From assembly GCA_030652115.1 (NCBI GenBank), contig JAUSBK010000008.1, positions 1-64,000 on the forward strand: 64,000 bases of DNA, written 5' to 3'. The notes beneath the pieces are model-generated. The model saw only the letters and a program-made list of their open reading frames with translations. It searched no databases and was not told the DNA's origin. A program made the position numbers and the translations under genes. Shown here piece after piece: positions 17,977 to 26,355 of the stretch (position 1 is the first letter of the stretch; the number at the start of each line of letters is the position of its first letter). Source of the DNA: Coriobacteriia bacterium. Its GTDB lineage: Bacteria > Actinomycetota > Coriobacteriia > Anaerosomatales > Anaerosomataceae.

Positions 17977-18822
17977 GTGACCGAGGTCGCATTCGTCGCA
18001 TTCTGGCTTGCGATGGCCCTCTATGCGGGGGCCACGGTGCTCTACGCGTATCAGGTGGCCACGAAGCGCGCCGCTCTCTCGGCGTACGCGACACTCGCCA
18101 CCGGTGCGGGCTTCGTGCTGCACACGGCGTCCATCGGCCTGCAGTCGACCGCAACCGACGGCACCGAGCTCACCGGCGCCAATGTCCTCGTGCTGATGGC
18201 GTGGGCGCTCGTGCTCGTCTACTTCATCCTCGAGCACCTCATGAAGGTGAAGACGTACGGCGCGCTGCTCGTGCCGGCGGCGCTCGTGGTGCTCCTCGTC
18301 GGGCAGATCATGGGTGCAAGCCGCGGCGTGCTGGCCGACCTGTCGGCCGACCAGGCGGCGCTCCTTGATAGCTGGCGGGTCGGCATCCATGTCGCGCTCA
18401 TCAGCTTCGCCAACGCGGGCTTTGCAGTGAGCGCAGTCGGTTCGCTGCTCTACCTCATGCTCGAGCGGCAGCTCAAGCACCACAAGAGCAGCAAGCTGTT
18501 CAATCGGCTTCCGTCGCTGGCGCAGACCGACTCGGTTGCACGGCACTCGGTGTTCTGGGCGTTTCCCGTGTATACCGCGGGCATGCTGCTCGGTGCGCTT
18601 CGGGCGATCGAGACCGACGTTTCACTGTGGTGGGCCGATGCCCGGGTCGTGCTCGCGGGCCTGGTCTGGCTGGCCTTCGCGCTTTACGAGTTCATGCGCT
18701 GGCGCAAGGGCTGGGCCGGCCGCTCGGCTGCCTATCTCTCGCTCGTCGGATTTGCCCTGGTGATCGTGCTCGCGATCGTTGCGCGCACCATCCCGGCCGG
18801 CTTCCACGTATTCGGGCTCTAG
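17977..18822 (+). CDS. HemX/CcsA-family cytochrome c assembly membrane protein
   Basis: 281 residues from GTG 17977 with about eight membrane segments. It resembles HemX/YpjD/CcsA (PF01578): the central block HVALISFANAGFAVSAVGS, then LLYLMLERQLK, LPSLAQTD and a tail ending PAGFHVFG. A full WWDWEP haem motif is not present; the corresponding loop reads SLWWADARVV. In Bacillus and others hemX lies next to hemA and affects glutamyl-tRNA reductase levels. Here hemA follows after one gene, so HemX is the better reading. A System II CcsA role is less likely because no ccsB/resB is seen. Confidence 0.72.
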   Translation: MTEVAFVAFWLAMALYAGATVLYAYQVATKRAALSAYATLATGAGFVLHTASIGLQSTATDGTELTGANVLVLMAWALVLVYFILEHLMKVKTYGALLVPAALVVLLVGQIMGASRGVLADLSADQAALLDSWRVGIHVALISFANAGFAVSAVGSLLYLMLERQLKHHKSSKLFNRLPSLAQTDSVARHSVFWAFPVYTAGMLLGALRAIETDVSLWWADARVVLAGLVWLAFALYEFMRWRKGWAGRSAAYLSLVGFALVIVLAIVARTIPAGFHVFGL

Positions 18823-18829
18823 GAGCGCC

Positions 18830-19666
18830 GTGACGGACTGGACCGACATACACGTGCTCGTCACCGGAGGCTCGAGCGGCCTCGGGTTGGCCACGGCCGA
18901 GCTGGCCGCCGGTCGCGGTGCGCATGTGACCCTCATCGCCCGCGATGAGGCGCGTCTCGCGACAGCGCGCGAGCGCGTTGAGGCCGCTCGCACGCACGCG
19001 TCGCAGCGCGTGGTCGTACAGGCAGCCGACGTGGGCGAGCGTGAGGCGCTCATGGCCGCGATCGCGAGCGCCGAGGCCGAACTCGGCCCCGTCGAGATGC
19101 TCTTCGCGTGCGCGGGCTACTGCACCCCCGGCCGCTTCGTCGAGTTGCCGCTATCGGCCTTCGAGGAGCATGTCCGCGTGAACTTGCTGGGCGTCATCCA
19201 CGCCACGCGGGCGGTCGTGCCCGGGATGGTGGAGCGCGGCCACGGACACGTGGCGCTCGTGTCGTCGATGGGCGGGCTCGTGGGCGTGTACGGCTATTCG
19301 GCCTACAGCGCGGCGAAGTTCGGGGTGACCGGCTTCGCCGAGGTTCTTCGCTGCGAGCTCAAGCCGCACGGTATCGGCGTCACGCTGCTTGTTCCGCCAA
19401 ACATCGATACCCCCGGCTACGCCCGCGAGATCGCGGTGGAGCCTGCAGAGACGAAGGCGATCAACGGGATAGCGCGCACGCGCAGCCCCGAGAAGATCGC
19501 CCGGCTGTTCGTGCGGGGCGTGGAGCGCGGTCACTTCCTCGTGCTGCCGGGTCTCAGTAACAAGCTGCTCTACCGGCTCGAGGGTCTGTGGCCCGAGCTG
19601 TTCTTCGCGCTCTTCGACAGCACCGTCGCCGGAGCGCGCAAGGAGGCGACCGCTCATGCCGAATGA
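18830..19666 (+). CDS. Short-chain dehydrogenase, 3-ketodihydrosphingosine-reductase-like
   Basis: 278 residues from GTG 18830, with AGGAG overlapping the upstream stop codon. Classical SDR marks: TGGSSGLG nucleotide loop, ACAGY (NAG-type), catalytic Ser in VSSMGG and YSAYSAAK (YxxxK). The segment LVPPNIDTPGYARE followed by PAETKAI strongly recalls KDSR/TSC10 enzymes, which reduce 3-ketosphinganine. Whether this organism makes sphingolipids cannot be judged; no serine palmitoyltransferase is in the window. The gene sits between hemX and hemA without an obvious haem role. Confidence 0.75.
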   Translation: MTDWTDIHVLVTGGSSGLGLATAELAAGRGAHVTLIARDEARLATARERVEAARTHASQRVVVQAADVGEREALMAAIASAEAELGPVEMLFACAGYCTPGRFVELPLSAFEEHVRVNLLGVIHATRAVVPGMVERGHGHVALVSSMGGLVGVYGYSAYSAAKFGVTGFAEVLRCELKPHGIGVTLLVPPNIDTPGYAREIAVEPAETKAINGIARTRSPEKIARLFVRGVERGHFLVLPGLSNKLLYRLEGLWPELFFALFDSTVAGARKEATAHAE

Positions 19667-19711
19667 GCTGCCGCTCCTCGATTTTCGGTCCTCGGTTCGC
19701 GCAGAGGATGC

Positions 19712-19897
19712 TACGATTAACTCGTTCAGGCACGAACGGGTCGCGCACACTCGGCGCGGCCACAACACCGCCCCCGCCGGGCCTGCTTGCCTGAACAACA
19801 ACGCACTGCACCGGCGGGGGCGACCCAGCCCACTCACGTCCGCACTGCGGATGTCTGCGCCCGCAAGACGCCCCTGCATGGAAGCGAGCCGATCCTG
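19712..19897 (+). promoter_or_regulatory. hemA promoter and structured leader with interleaved inverted repeats
   Basis: A -10 box TACGAT (19712-19717) is followed six bases later by GTTCAGGCA (19724-19732), the probable transcript start. That arm is perfectly complementary to TGCCTGAAC at 19788-19796. A second perfect 12-base pair, CGCCCCCGCCGG (19769-19780) with CCGGCGGGGGCG (19811-19822), starts inside the first stem loop and ends outside it, so the order is A1-B1-A2-B2. GGGTCGC (19738-19744) can also pair with GCGACCC (19820-19826), competing with B2. A small hairpin follows (CGTCCGC/GCGGATG). This is pseudoknot or alternative-fold topology, as in riboswitches. No known riboswitch consensus was recognised. 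Confidence 0.5.
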
Positions 19898-21268
19898 ATG
19901 CACCTCGTCCTTGTCGGACTGAGCCATAAGACCGCGCCGGTCGCTATCCGCGAGAAGCTGACGTTCTCCGCAGCCGTTCAGGAGGACGCGCTCAACCGTC
20001 TGGCGCGCCTCGACGGCATCCGCGAGGCCGTCATCGTCTCTACCTGCAACCGCACCGAGGTGTACGCGGTCGCCTCATCGGAAGATGGGGGCGTCGAGTC
20101 GGTCATCGCGTTTCTCGCGGACTACCACGATCTCGACCGGCACGAGCTGTCGCGCTACCTGTACGTGATCACGGGCGACGCGGTCGTGCGTCACCTGTTC
20201 AGGGTGGTCGCCTCGCTCGACTCGATGGTGGTGGGAGAGGCCCAGATCCTCGGCCAGGTGAAGGAAGCGTACGAGCACGGCTTCAATGCCGATGCCACCA
20301 GCCGTGTCTTCAACAAGCTCTTCCGCCAGAGTTTCGAGGTGGGCAAGCGGGTGCGTACGGAGACCGCGATCGGCGAAGCGGCCGTTTCGATCAGCTACGC
20401 GGCTGTGGAGCTGGCGAAGAAGGTCTTCGACACGCTCGACGGGCGCACGATCTTGATCCTCGGCGCCGGCAAGATGAGCGAACTCACCGCCAAGCATCTC
20501 GTGAGCAACGGCGTCGCGCGTGTGCTCGTGGTGAACCGCACGTTCGAACGGGCGCAGGAGATGGCAGCGCGCTTCTCGGGCACCGCGGTGCCGTACGAGA
20601 GCCTCTACGAGGCGGTCCGTGAGTCGGACATCGTGATCTCCTCCACCGCGGCAACCGAGTACGTCGTCACCAAGCGCGACCTCGCGCCGGTGTCGCGCAC
20701 GCGCACCCGGCCCCTCTTCCTCATCGACATCGCCGTACCCCGGGACATCGATCCGGCCGTGAACGACCTCGGCGGCGTGTTCCTGTACGACATCGACGAT
20801 CTCAATGGTGTGGTCTCCTCAAACCTCGAGGAGCGCATGAGCGAAGCCCATCGGGCCGAGGGGATCATCGACGAGGAGATCACGGCCTTCTACGCCTGGG
20901 TCGAGTCCATGGAGGTGGTCCCCACGGTCGCGGCGATCCGCGCTAAGGCCGAGGTCATCCGCGAGATGGAACTCGAGAAGGCGCTGAAGCGCCTCGATCT
21001 CGGCGAGAAGGACCGCAAGACCGTGGAGGCGCTGACCTGCGCCATCGTGAACAAGATGCTGCACGGTCCCACGGCGCGTCTCAAGAAGGCGGCGGCGGGC
21101 AAGGACGGCTACGAGTACATGGAGATGGCCCGGGCGCTCTACGGTCTGGAGGACTCCGAGGAGAAGTCCGGCCCCGGTGCGTTCCGCAACCTCCTGAACC
21201 TGCGGGCGCGTGAGATCGTGGACAAGCAGAAGGAGACAGGGGACAACATTGGCGACTGTGGAGCGTAA
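19898..21268 (+). CDS. hemA: Glutamyl-tRNA reductase
   Basis: 456 residues. ATG 19898 gives the family's standard beginning MHLVLVGLSHKTAPV. The nucleophilic cysteine is Cys50 in STCNRTEVY, with DSMVVGEAQILGQVK in the substrate domain and the NADPH loop LGAGKMSE. A C-terminal helical dimerisation domain completes the usual length (~420-460). The enzyme reduces glutamyl-tRNA to glutamate-1-semialdehyde, the first committed step of C5-route tetrapyrrole synthesis. An intergenic leader of ~170 bases precedes it. Its end overlaps the TTG start of hemC by 20 bases. Confidence 0.96.
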   Translation: MHLVLVGLSHKTAPVAIREKLTFSAAVQEDALNRLARLDGIREAVIVSTCNRTEVYAVASSEDGGVESVIAFLADYHDLDRHELSRYLYVITGDAVVRHLFRVVASLDSMVVGEAQILGQVKEAYEHGFNADATSRVFNKLFRQSFEVGKRVRTETAIGEAAVSISYAAVELAKKVFDTLDGRTILILGAGKMSELTAKHLVSNGVARVLVVNRTFERAQEMAARFSGTAVPYESLYEAVRESDIVISSTAATEYVVTKRDLAPVSRTRTRPLFLIDIAVPRDIDPAVNDLGGVFLYDIDDLNGVVSSNLEERMSEAHRAEGIIDEEITAFYAWVESMEVVPTVAAIRAKAEVIREMELEKALKRLDLGEKDRKTVEALTCAIVNKMLHGPTARLKKAAAGKDGYEYMEMARALYGLEDSEEKSGPGAFRNLLNLRAREIVDKQKETGDNIGDCGA

Positions 21269-22211
21269 CGAACTGGTGATCGGCACGCGGGGCAGCAAGC
21301 TCGCTCTGTGGCAGTCCGAGTACATCAAAGCCAAGGTCGAAGCGCTCACCGGCCTGCCGGTGAGCCTGAAGATCATCAAGACCACCGGGGACAAGATCCT
21401 GGACGTGCCGCTCGCCAAAGTGGGCGGCAAGGGGCTGTTCACCAAGGAGCTCGAGGTGGAGCTCCTCGCCGGCACCGTCGACCTCTGCGTGCACTCCATG
21501 AAAGACGTTCCCACCGAGCTTCCCGAGGGTCTCGTGATCGCTGCGATGCCCGAGCGCGTGGATCCCCGCGATGTGATCGTCAGCGGCGCCGGATTCGACC
21601 TCGTCACCCTGCCGCAGGGTGCCCGCATGGGCACGTCGTCGCTTCGCCGCGTGGCTCAGGTGCGGGCGCTTCGGCCCGATCTTGAGATCGTGGACGTGCG
21701 CGGGAACCTCGACACGCGCATGCGCAAGGCCGAGGACGGTGAGGTGGACGCGGTCATCCTGGCTGCGGCCGGGATCACACGCATGGGCTGGGCCGAGCGC
21801 ATCACAAGCTACATCCCGACCACGCAGATGGTCCCGGCGGTGGGGCAGGGCGCGATCGGCATCGAGATTCGCGAGGACGACGAATACATGCTGCATGTGA
21901 TGCAGCAGATCGGGCATCCCGAGACGATGGAGTGCGTGACCGCTGAACGCGTGGTCATGTGTCGGCTCGAGGGAGGGTGCCAGGTCCCGATCGGCGCGTA
22001 CGCGCGCTACGAGGACGACACGCTCACGATGGATGCGGTCGTCGGCTCGGTGGACGGCACGCACATCGTTCGCGAGCAGCTGTGCGGAGACGCCGGCGAG
22101 CCCGAGGCGCTCGGCGAGGCGATGGTCGAGCGACTGCTCGCACTCGGCGCCGGCGAGATACTCGAATCCATCCGGGGCGCCGCAGGCGCCGATGAGCTGC
22201 TCGGTACCTGA
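21249..22211 (+). CDS. hemC: Porphobilinogen deaminase (hydroxymethylbilane synthase)
   Basis: 320 residues. The proposed start is TTG 21249, five bases after AGGGGA, overlapping the end of hemA; GTG 21258 is an alternative. The start motif VIGTRGSKLALWQ, the loop VHSMKDVPTELPEGL and RRVAQVRALRPDL are family marks. The dipyrromethane-cofactor cysteine is Cys244 in LEGGCQVPIGAYA. It links four porphobilinogen units into hydroxymethylbilane. Length is normal. Confidence 0.95.
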   Translation: MATVERNELVIGTRGSKLALWQSEYIKAKVEALTGLPVSLKIIKTTGDKILDVPLAKVGGKGLFTKELEVELLAGTVDLCVHSMKDVPTELPEGLVIAAMPERVDPRDVIVSGAGFDLVTLPQGARMGTSSLRRVAQVRALRPDLEIVDVRGNLDTRMRKAEDGEVDAVILAAAGITRMGWAERITSYIPTTQMVPAVGQGAIGIEIREDDEYMLHVMQQIGHPETMECVTAERVVMCRLEGGCQVPIGAYARYEDDTLTMDAVVGSVDGTHIVREQLCGDAGEPEALGEAMVERLLALGAGEILESIRGAAGADELLGT

Positions 22212-22223
22212 GCGGAGGTCGCG

Positions 22224-23054
22224 GTGATCGCTGACGCCACCGATGCGCGTCCGGTCGACGGACCGCTTGCGGGTACCTGCGTGCTCGTGACCCGCGCGCC
22301 TCATCAGGCGGCAGCGCTGGCGGAACCGCTTGCCGCGCTCGGTGCCGAGGTGCTGATCGCGCCCGCGATCGACACGATAGACCCCGAGGACTGGGGGCCG
22401 GTCGATGCCGCGATCGCGGGACTCGACTCCTACGACTGGGTGATCCTCACCTCGGCCAACGCGGTCGATCGCTTCCTCGGACGCATGGCGGAGCGCGGCA
22501 TCGCACGCTCGGCGCTGACCGGCATCCGCATCGCGGTCGTCGGCTCGGCCACCGCCGAACGGCTTCAGGAGCACGGCGTGACGCCCGACCTCATGCCCGC
22601 TGACTTTCGCGGCGAGGGCCTCATCGAGGCCTTTCGCGCTGTGGGCGCCGGTGCCGGTGTGCGGTTCTTGCTGCCGCGCGCCGCCTCGGCACGAGAGATC
22701 CTTCCCGAGACGCTGCGAGCGGACGGCGCCGAGGTCGACGTGGTGGCGGTGTACCGGACCGTGCCGGCGCAGCCCGAACCGGCGGTGATCGAGCGGCTGC
22801 GCTCCGCCGAGGTGGACGTTGTCACCTTCACGAGTCCTTCGACCGTGCGCCACTTCGTCGCCTGGCTCGAATCAGCAGGACTCGACGCGAGCGCGGTACT
22901 GGGTCGCGCCGCGGCGGCAAGCATCGGGCCGGTCACGACGGAGGCCCTTCGGGAGCGCGGCTACGATGTGCCGATCGAGGCCGCCGGGTCGACGATGCGC
23001 TCGCTCGTGGACGCGATCTCGGCGGTTGTCACAAAGCGGTCCGGCATCCGATGA
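22224..23054 (+). CDS. hemD: Uroporphyrinogen-III synthase
   Basis: 276 residues from GTG 22224 with GGAGGTC four bases upstream. HemD proteins are poorly conserved, but the two-lobe pattern is visible: VLVTRAPHQAAALAEPL at the start, LTSANAV, then VAVYRTVPAQPE and FTSPSTVRHFV in the second lobe. It closes hydroxymethylbilane to uroporphyrinogen III. Position directly after hemC supports this. No fused SUMT (CobA) methyltransferase domain is present, so the enzymes that turn uroporphyrinogen III into sirohaem must be elsewhere. Confidence 0.9.
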   Translation: MIADATDARPVDGPLAGTCVLVTRAPHQAAALAEPLAALGAEVLIAPAIDTIDPEDWGPVDAAIAGLDSYDWVILTSANAVDRFLGRMAERGIARSALTGIRIAVVGSATAERLQEHGVTPDLMPADFRGEGLIEAFRAVGAGAGVRFLLPRAASAREILPETLRADGAEVDVVAVYRTVPAQPEPAVIERLRSAEVDVVTFTSPSTVRHFVAWLESAGLDASAVLGRAAAASIGPVTTEALRERGYDVPIEAAGSTMRSLVDAISAVVTKRSGIR

Positions 23055-23164
23055 CCGGCACTCTCGGCACGGCTGTCGCCTCGGTTGACAGCGGGCAGGT
23101 GAGTCGGCAGACTGTTCTATGCTCTGCGACCCTGGCAGGCACGGCCGTTCAGGGTCTCACACGT

Positions 23165-23240
<76 letters not shown>

Positions 23241-23256
23241 CATGTACACAACGTCA

Positions 23257-23285
23257 GGGGCGGCCGAACCAAACGGGCCGCCTTT
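23257..23285 (+). terminator. Intrinsic terminator after tRNA-Ala
   Basis: GGCGGCC (23259-23265) pairs perfectly with GGCCGCC (23276-23282), extended by two G-U pairs, with a ten-base loop. It is followed by only three T residues, so efficiency may be moderate. It would separate the hemACD-tRNA transcript from the downstream unit. Confidence 0.6.
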
Positions 23286-23293
23286 GGCTGTCC

Positions 23294-23299
23294 TACAAT
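23294..23299 (+). promoter_or_regulatory. Candidate -10 box (TACAAT) for the small membrane protein and hemB
   Basis: TACAAT (five of six consensus bases) lies just past the tRNA terminator and 35 bases before the ATG at 23335. No clear -35 box. Confidence 0.4.
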
Positions 23300-23334
23300 G
23301 AAGCGGTTGGAATCACAAACGAGAGGACCATCTC

Positions 23335-23568
23335 ATGGGCACAGTGGCCACGACCAACGCCTTCCTCACCTGGTTCGCCGAGTGGGGCCAGGTCGCATAC
23401 GTGGGGATCCAGATGGCCTTCTGGACTGCCATCGCCGTGGCGGCGCTGATCATCGCGCTGCAGTACAAGAAGTACGTGACCTACAAGGTGGGCGGCAAGA
23501 ACGCTCCCTCGGCGGATGCCGCTGTCTATGCCGACGCCAGTCCCGAGGTCGAGGCGTTCGTCGAGTAG
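23335..23568 (+). CDS. Small single-span membrane protein of unknown function
   Basis: 77 residues from ATG 23335, with GAGAGGA eight bases upstream. The first ~20 residues are polar to aromatic (NAFLTWFAEWGQ). A strong membrane segment follows (about 24-43), then YKKYVTYKVGGKN and an acidic, alanine-rich tail. No family is recognised. Codon use resembles its neighbours, the ribosome site is good and its own -10 box and upstream terminator are visible, so it is likely real. It lies 83 bases before hemB. A role in haem metabolism or transport is possible only by position. Confidence 0.7.
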   Translation: MGTVATTNAFLTWFAEWGQVAYVGIQMAFWTAIAVAALIIALQYKKYVTYKVGGKNAPSADAAVYADASPEVEAFVE

Positions 23569-23651
23569 CGTCTGACGGGCACGCCGTTCGCTGATGTCCG
23601 TTGAGCCATGTCGGGTGCCGACACCGACCATGCCTTCCGAGGAGGTCTCTC

Positions 23652-24632
23652 ATGGAGTTTCCGGAGTACCGTCCGCGCCGCCTTCGCCGCACCCCGGCGA
23701 TGCGCGCGCTCATCCGCGAGACCACGCTCTCCCCATCGCAGCTCATCTACCCGCTCTTCGTGAAGTTCGGCACGGGCAAGCGCGACGAGATCGCCTCGAT
23801 GCCGGGCGTGTTCCAGCTGACGCTCGACCAGCTTCCCGCCGAGATCGACGAACTGAAGGCGCTCGGCATACCGGCGGTGATCCTCTTCGGTCTGCCGGAC
23901 GCGAAGGACGAGGCCGGCAGTGGCGCGTTTGCCGAGGACGGCATCGTGCAGCAGGCGATCCGTGCCATCAAGGCGCACGATCCCGAGTACATGGTCATCA
24001 CCGACGTCTGCATGTGCGAGTACACGAGCCATGGGCACTGCGGCGCGCTCGACGAGCACGGCTGCGTGCTGAATGACGTCACCCTGGAGATGCTCGCCAT
24101 GACGGCGGTCAGCCATGTCGAGGCCGGTGCGGACATGGTCGCTCCTTCGGATATGATGGACGGCCGCGTGGCTGCGATCCGCGCCGCGCTCGACGCCGAG
24201 GGCTTCTCCGAGGTGCCGATCATGGCCTACTCGGCCAAGTACGCGAGCGCGTACTATGGCCCGTTCCGCGACGCAGCCGACAGCGCGCCCGCCTTCGGCG
24301 ATCGCCGTGCCTACCAGATGGACGCGGCCAACGGCGACGAGGCGCTCCGTGAGACCGCACTCGACATCGCCGAGGGCGCTGACATCGTGATGGTCAAGCC
24401 GGCGCTCGCGTACATGGACGTCATCCGTCGCGTGAAAGACGAGTTCGGCTATCCCACCTGTGCATACAACGTCAGCGGCGAGTATGCGATGGTCAAGGCC
24501 GCCGCCGCCAACGACTGGATCGACGAGAAGCGGGTCGTGCTCGAGACGCTCACCGGCTTCAGGCGGGCCGGCGCCGACATGATCATCACGTACCACGCGA
24601 AGGACGCCGCGCGCTGGCTCACGGAAGGCTAG
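23652..24632 (+). CDS. hemB: Delta-aminolevulinic acid dehydratase (porphobilinogen synthase)
   Basis: 326 residues. ATG 23652 follows GGAGG by six bases and gives the usual start with [14 protein letters not shown]. The Schiff-base lysines are Lys196 (YSAKYAS) and Lys249 (VKPALAY). The Cys-rich loop [14 protein letters not shown] matches the zinc-binding class. The enzyme condenses two ALA molecules to porphobilinogen. Length is standard. Confidence 0.96.
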   Translation: MEFPEYRPRRLRRTPAMRALIRETTLSPSQLIYPLFVKFGTGKRDEIASMPGVFQLTLDQLPAEIDELKALGIPAVILFGLPDAKDEAGSGAFAEDGIVQQAIRAIKAHDPEYMVITDVCMCEYTSHGHCGALDEHGCVLNDVTLEMLAMTAVSHVEAGADMVAPSDMMDGRVAAIRAALDAEGFSEVPIMAYSAKYASAYYGPFRDAADSAPAFGDRRAYQMDAANGDEALRETALDIAEGADIVMVKPALAYMDVIRRVKDEFGYPTCAYNVSGEYAMVKAAAANDWIDEKRVVLETLTGFRRAGADMIITYHAKDAARWLTEG

Positions 24633-24638
24633 AGACCG

Positions 24639-24992
24639 ATGAGCGTCACTGCCAGGAGAAGGCTTCCGATCTACACGACCAACGATGCCCCCGCGGGCTT
24701 CCGCATCGAGCGCACGCTCGGGTTGTGCTGGGGGATCACCGTGCGCAGTCGCGACGTGATCGGGACGACGATCGCGGGCCTGCGCACCATCATCGGCGGC
24801 GAGATAAACGAGCTCTCCGAGCTGGCCGAGCACGCCCGCGAGCAGGCGCTCGAGCGGCTGGAGGCGAACGCGCAGCAGATGGGCGGCAACTGCATCATCG
24901 GCATGCGCTTCGACTCCACTGAGATCATGCAGTCCACCAACGAGATCATCGCGTACGGGACGGCCGTCGTCGTCGTGCCGGTGTCCGAGTGA
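24639..24992 (+). CDS. YbjQ-family (DUF74) protein
   Basis: 117 residues from ATG 24639, six bases after hemB. It matches the YbjQ/heavy-metal-binding-domain family (PF01906): an N-terminal strand with IYTTND, the segment LGLCWGITVRSRD, a helix with AREQALERLEANAQQMGGN, then IGMRFDS and a C-terminal strand. Members form pentamers and have no settled function. Linkage to haem genes is not a known family trait. Translational coupling to hemB and a 23-base gap to ahbD suggest co-transcription. Confidence 0.8.
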   Translation: MSVTARRRLPIYTTNDAPAGFRIERTLGLCWGITVRSRDVIGTTIAGLRTIIGGEINELSELAEHAREQALERLEANAQQMGGNCIIGMRFDSTEIMQSTNEIIAYGTAVVVVPVSE

Positions 24993-25015
24993 TCAGATAA
25001 CGAGGAAGACGAACC

Positions 25016-26320
25016 ATGGCCGACAACGTAGGAAATGCGGACGCGCGACCCGACCTCGATCTGGAGCAGACGCTCGCCGATGCGGAGGCTGGCTGCGGCG
25101 AGACCGCGGTGGCCATTCCGCTGGGAAGGCCCGCCTCACCGGCGGGCCACCCTGGTGGTCACCCGGGCGCGACTCAGCGGCATGGCGGCGCACGCAGCGT
25201 GGGCTTCCAGCCCGGCGGCGGCCCCGAAGCGATCGCCTATCAGGAGCGTACCGGCGTCAAGGCGCCGCGCATCATCGCGTGGGAGATCACGCGCTCGTGC
25301 AACCTGTCGTGCGCGCACTGCCGTGCGGCGGCCGAGTTCGGCCACTACGAAGGCGAGCTGTCGCTCGAGAAGATCAAGAGCGTCATCGACGACATCGTCA
25401 CCATCTCCAACCCGATCGTGATCCTCACCGGCGGCGAGCCGCTCATGCGCCCGGACATCTGGGAGATCGTCGATTACCTGCACGAGAAGGGCGCCATGCC
25501 GGTCATCGGCACGAACGCCACCCTCATCACCGAGGACATCGCTTCGAAGATGGCCGAGCACAAGATCCCGCGCATCAGCGTGTCGATCGACTTTCCCACC
25601 GCCGAGGAGCACGATGCCTTCCGCGGCCAGCCCGGCGCCTTCGACTCCTCGATCGCGGGCATCAAGATGGCCAAGGCCCACGGCGTGGGCGTGCAGATCA
25701 ACATGACGGTCACCACGCTCAACCACACCAAGGTCGAAGCCGTGCATGACCTCGCCGAGGCTCTCGGCATCGACGCGTTTCACATCTTCATGCTGGTGCC
25801 GACCGGTCGCGGCAGCGATCTGCTCGACAAGGAGCTTCCGCCCGAGGAGTACGAGAAGGTGCTCACCTGGGCGTACCACCGCCAAAAGACGAGCCCGCTT
25901 CACTTCAAGCCCACCGACTCGCCGCACTACTACCGCATCATCCGGCAGCTCGCCAAGGCCGAGGGTAAGAAGGTCACGCGCGAGGAGTACGGCCTGGACG
26001 CGATGACGCGCGGCTGCCTCGGCGGCATCACCTTCTGCTTCATCAGCCACGTGGGTGACATCCAGCCGTGCGGCTACTTCAACATGCAACTCGGCAACGT
26101 GAAGGACGAGCCATTCTCGAAGATCTGGACGGAGTCGAAGGTCTTCAACGAACTCCGTGACTACTCGCTCCTCAAGGGCAAGTGCGGCGCGTGCGAGTAC
26201 AAGGCGGTCTGCGGCGGATGTCGTGCGCGTGCGCTCGAGATCACCGGCGACTATCTTGAGTCTGAGCCGTACTGCGTGTACGTGCCGGCCGGTTGGACGG
26301 GCGACGCCGAGCAGTCCTGA
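25016..26320 (+). CDS. ahbD: Radical SAM haem b synthase AhbD
   Basis: 434 residues from ATG 25016. The radical-SAM cluster motif is Cys95-x3-Cys99-x2-Cys102 (SCNLSCAHC), preceded by IIAWEITR, and followed by LTGGEPLMRPDIW. The block FHIFMLVPTGRG, the TRGCLGGITFCFISHVGDIQPC segment and the C-terminal SPASM-type cysteines (KCGACEYKAVCGGC) are characteristic of AhbD. The alternative AhbC/NirJ type starts with a different motif context. AhbD converts Fe-coproporphyrin III to haem b by oxidative decarboxylation of two propionates. An N-terminal extension of ~75 residues, with a Gly/Pro/His-rich stretch (GHPGGHPG), is unusual. The fused decarboxylase gene follows. Confidence 0.88.
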   Translation: MADNVGNADARPDLDLEQTLADAEAGCGETAVAIPLGRPASPAGHPGGHPGATQRHGGARSVGFQPGGGPEAIAYQERTGVKAPRIIAWEITRSCNLSCAHCRAAAEFGHYEGELSLEKIKSVIDDIVTISNPIVILTGGEPLMRPDIWEIVDYLHEKGAMPVIGTNATLITEDIASKMAEHKIPRISVSIDFPTAEEHDAFRGQPGAFDSSIAGIKMAKAHGVGVQINMTVTTLNHTKVEAVHDLAEALGIDAFHIFMLVPTGRGSDLLDKELPPEEYEKVLTWAYHRQKTSPLHFKPTDSPHYYRIIRQLAKAEGKKVTREEYGLDAMTRGCLGGITFCFISHVGDIQPCGYFNMQLGNVKDEPFSKIWTESKVFNELRDYSLLKGKCGACEYKAVCGGCRARALEITGDYLESEPYCVYVPAGWTGDAEQS

Positions 26321-26355
26321 TCGCGCTCGGGCCCTATCAGGCCCCGGAGGATACG

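Noticed and set aside
19724-19897. Cobalamin riboswitch in the hemA leader
   Set aside because: No B12-box or other core consensus could be found; the pairing pattern is reported as unassigned structure instead.
23085-23090. TTGACA as -35 box of the tRNA-Ala gene
   Set aside because: No acceptable -10 box lies 16-18 bases downstream; TTCTAT is 24 bases away.
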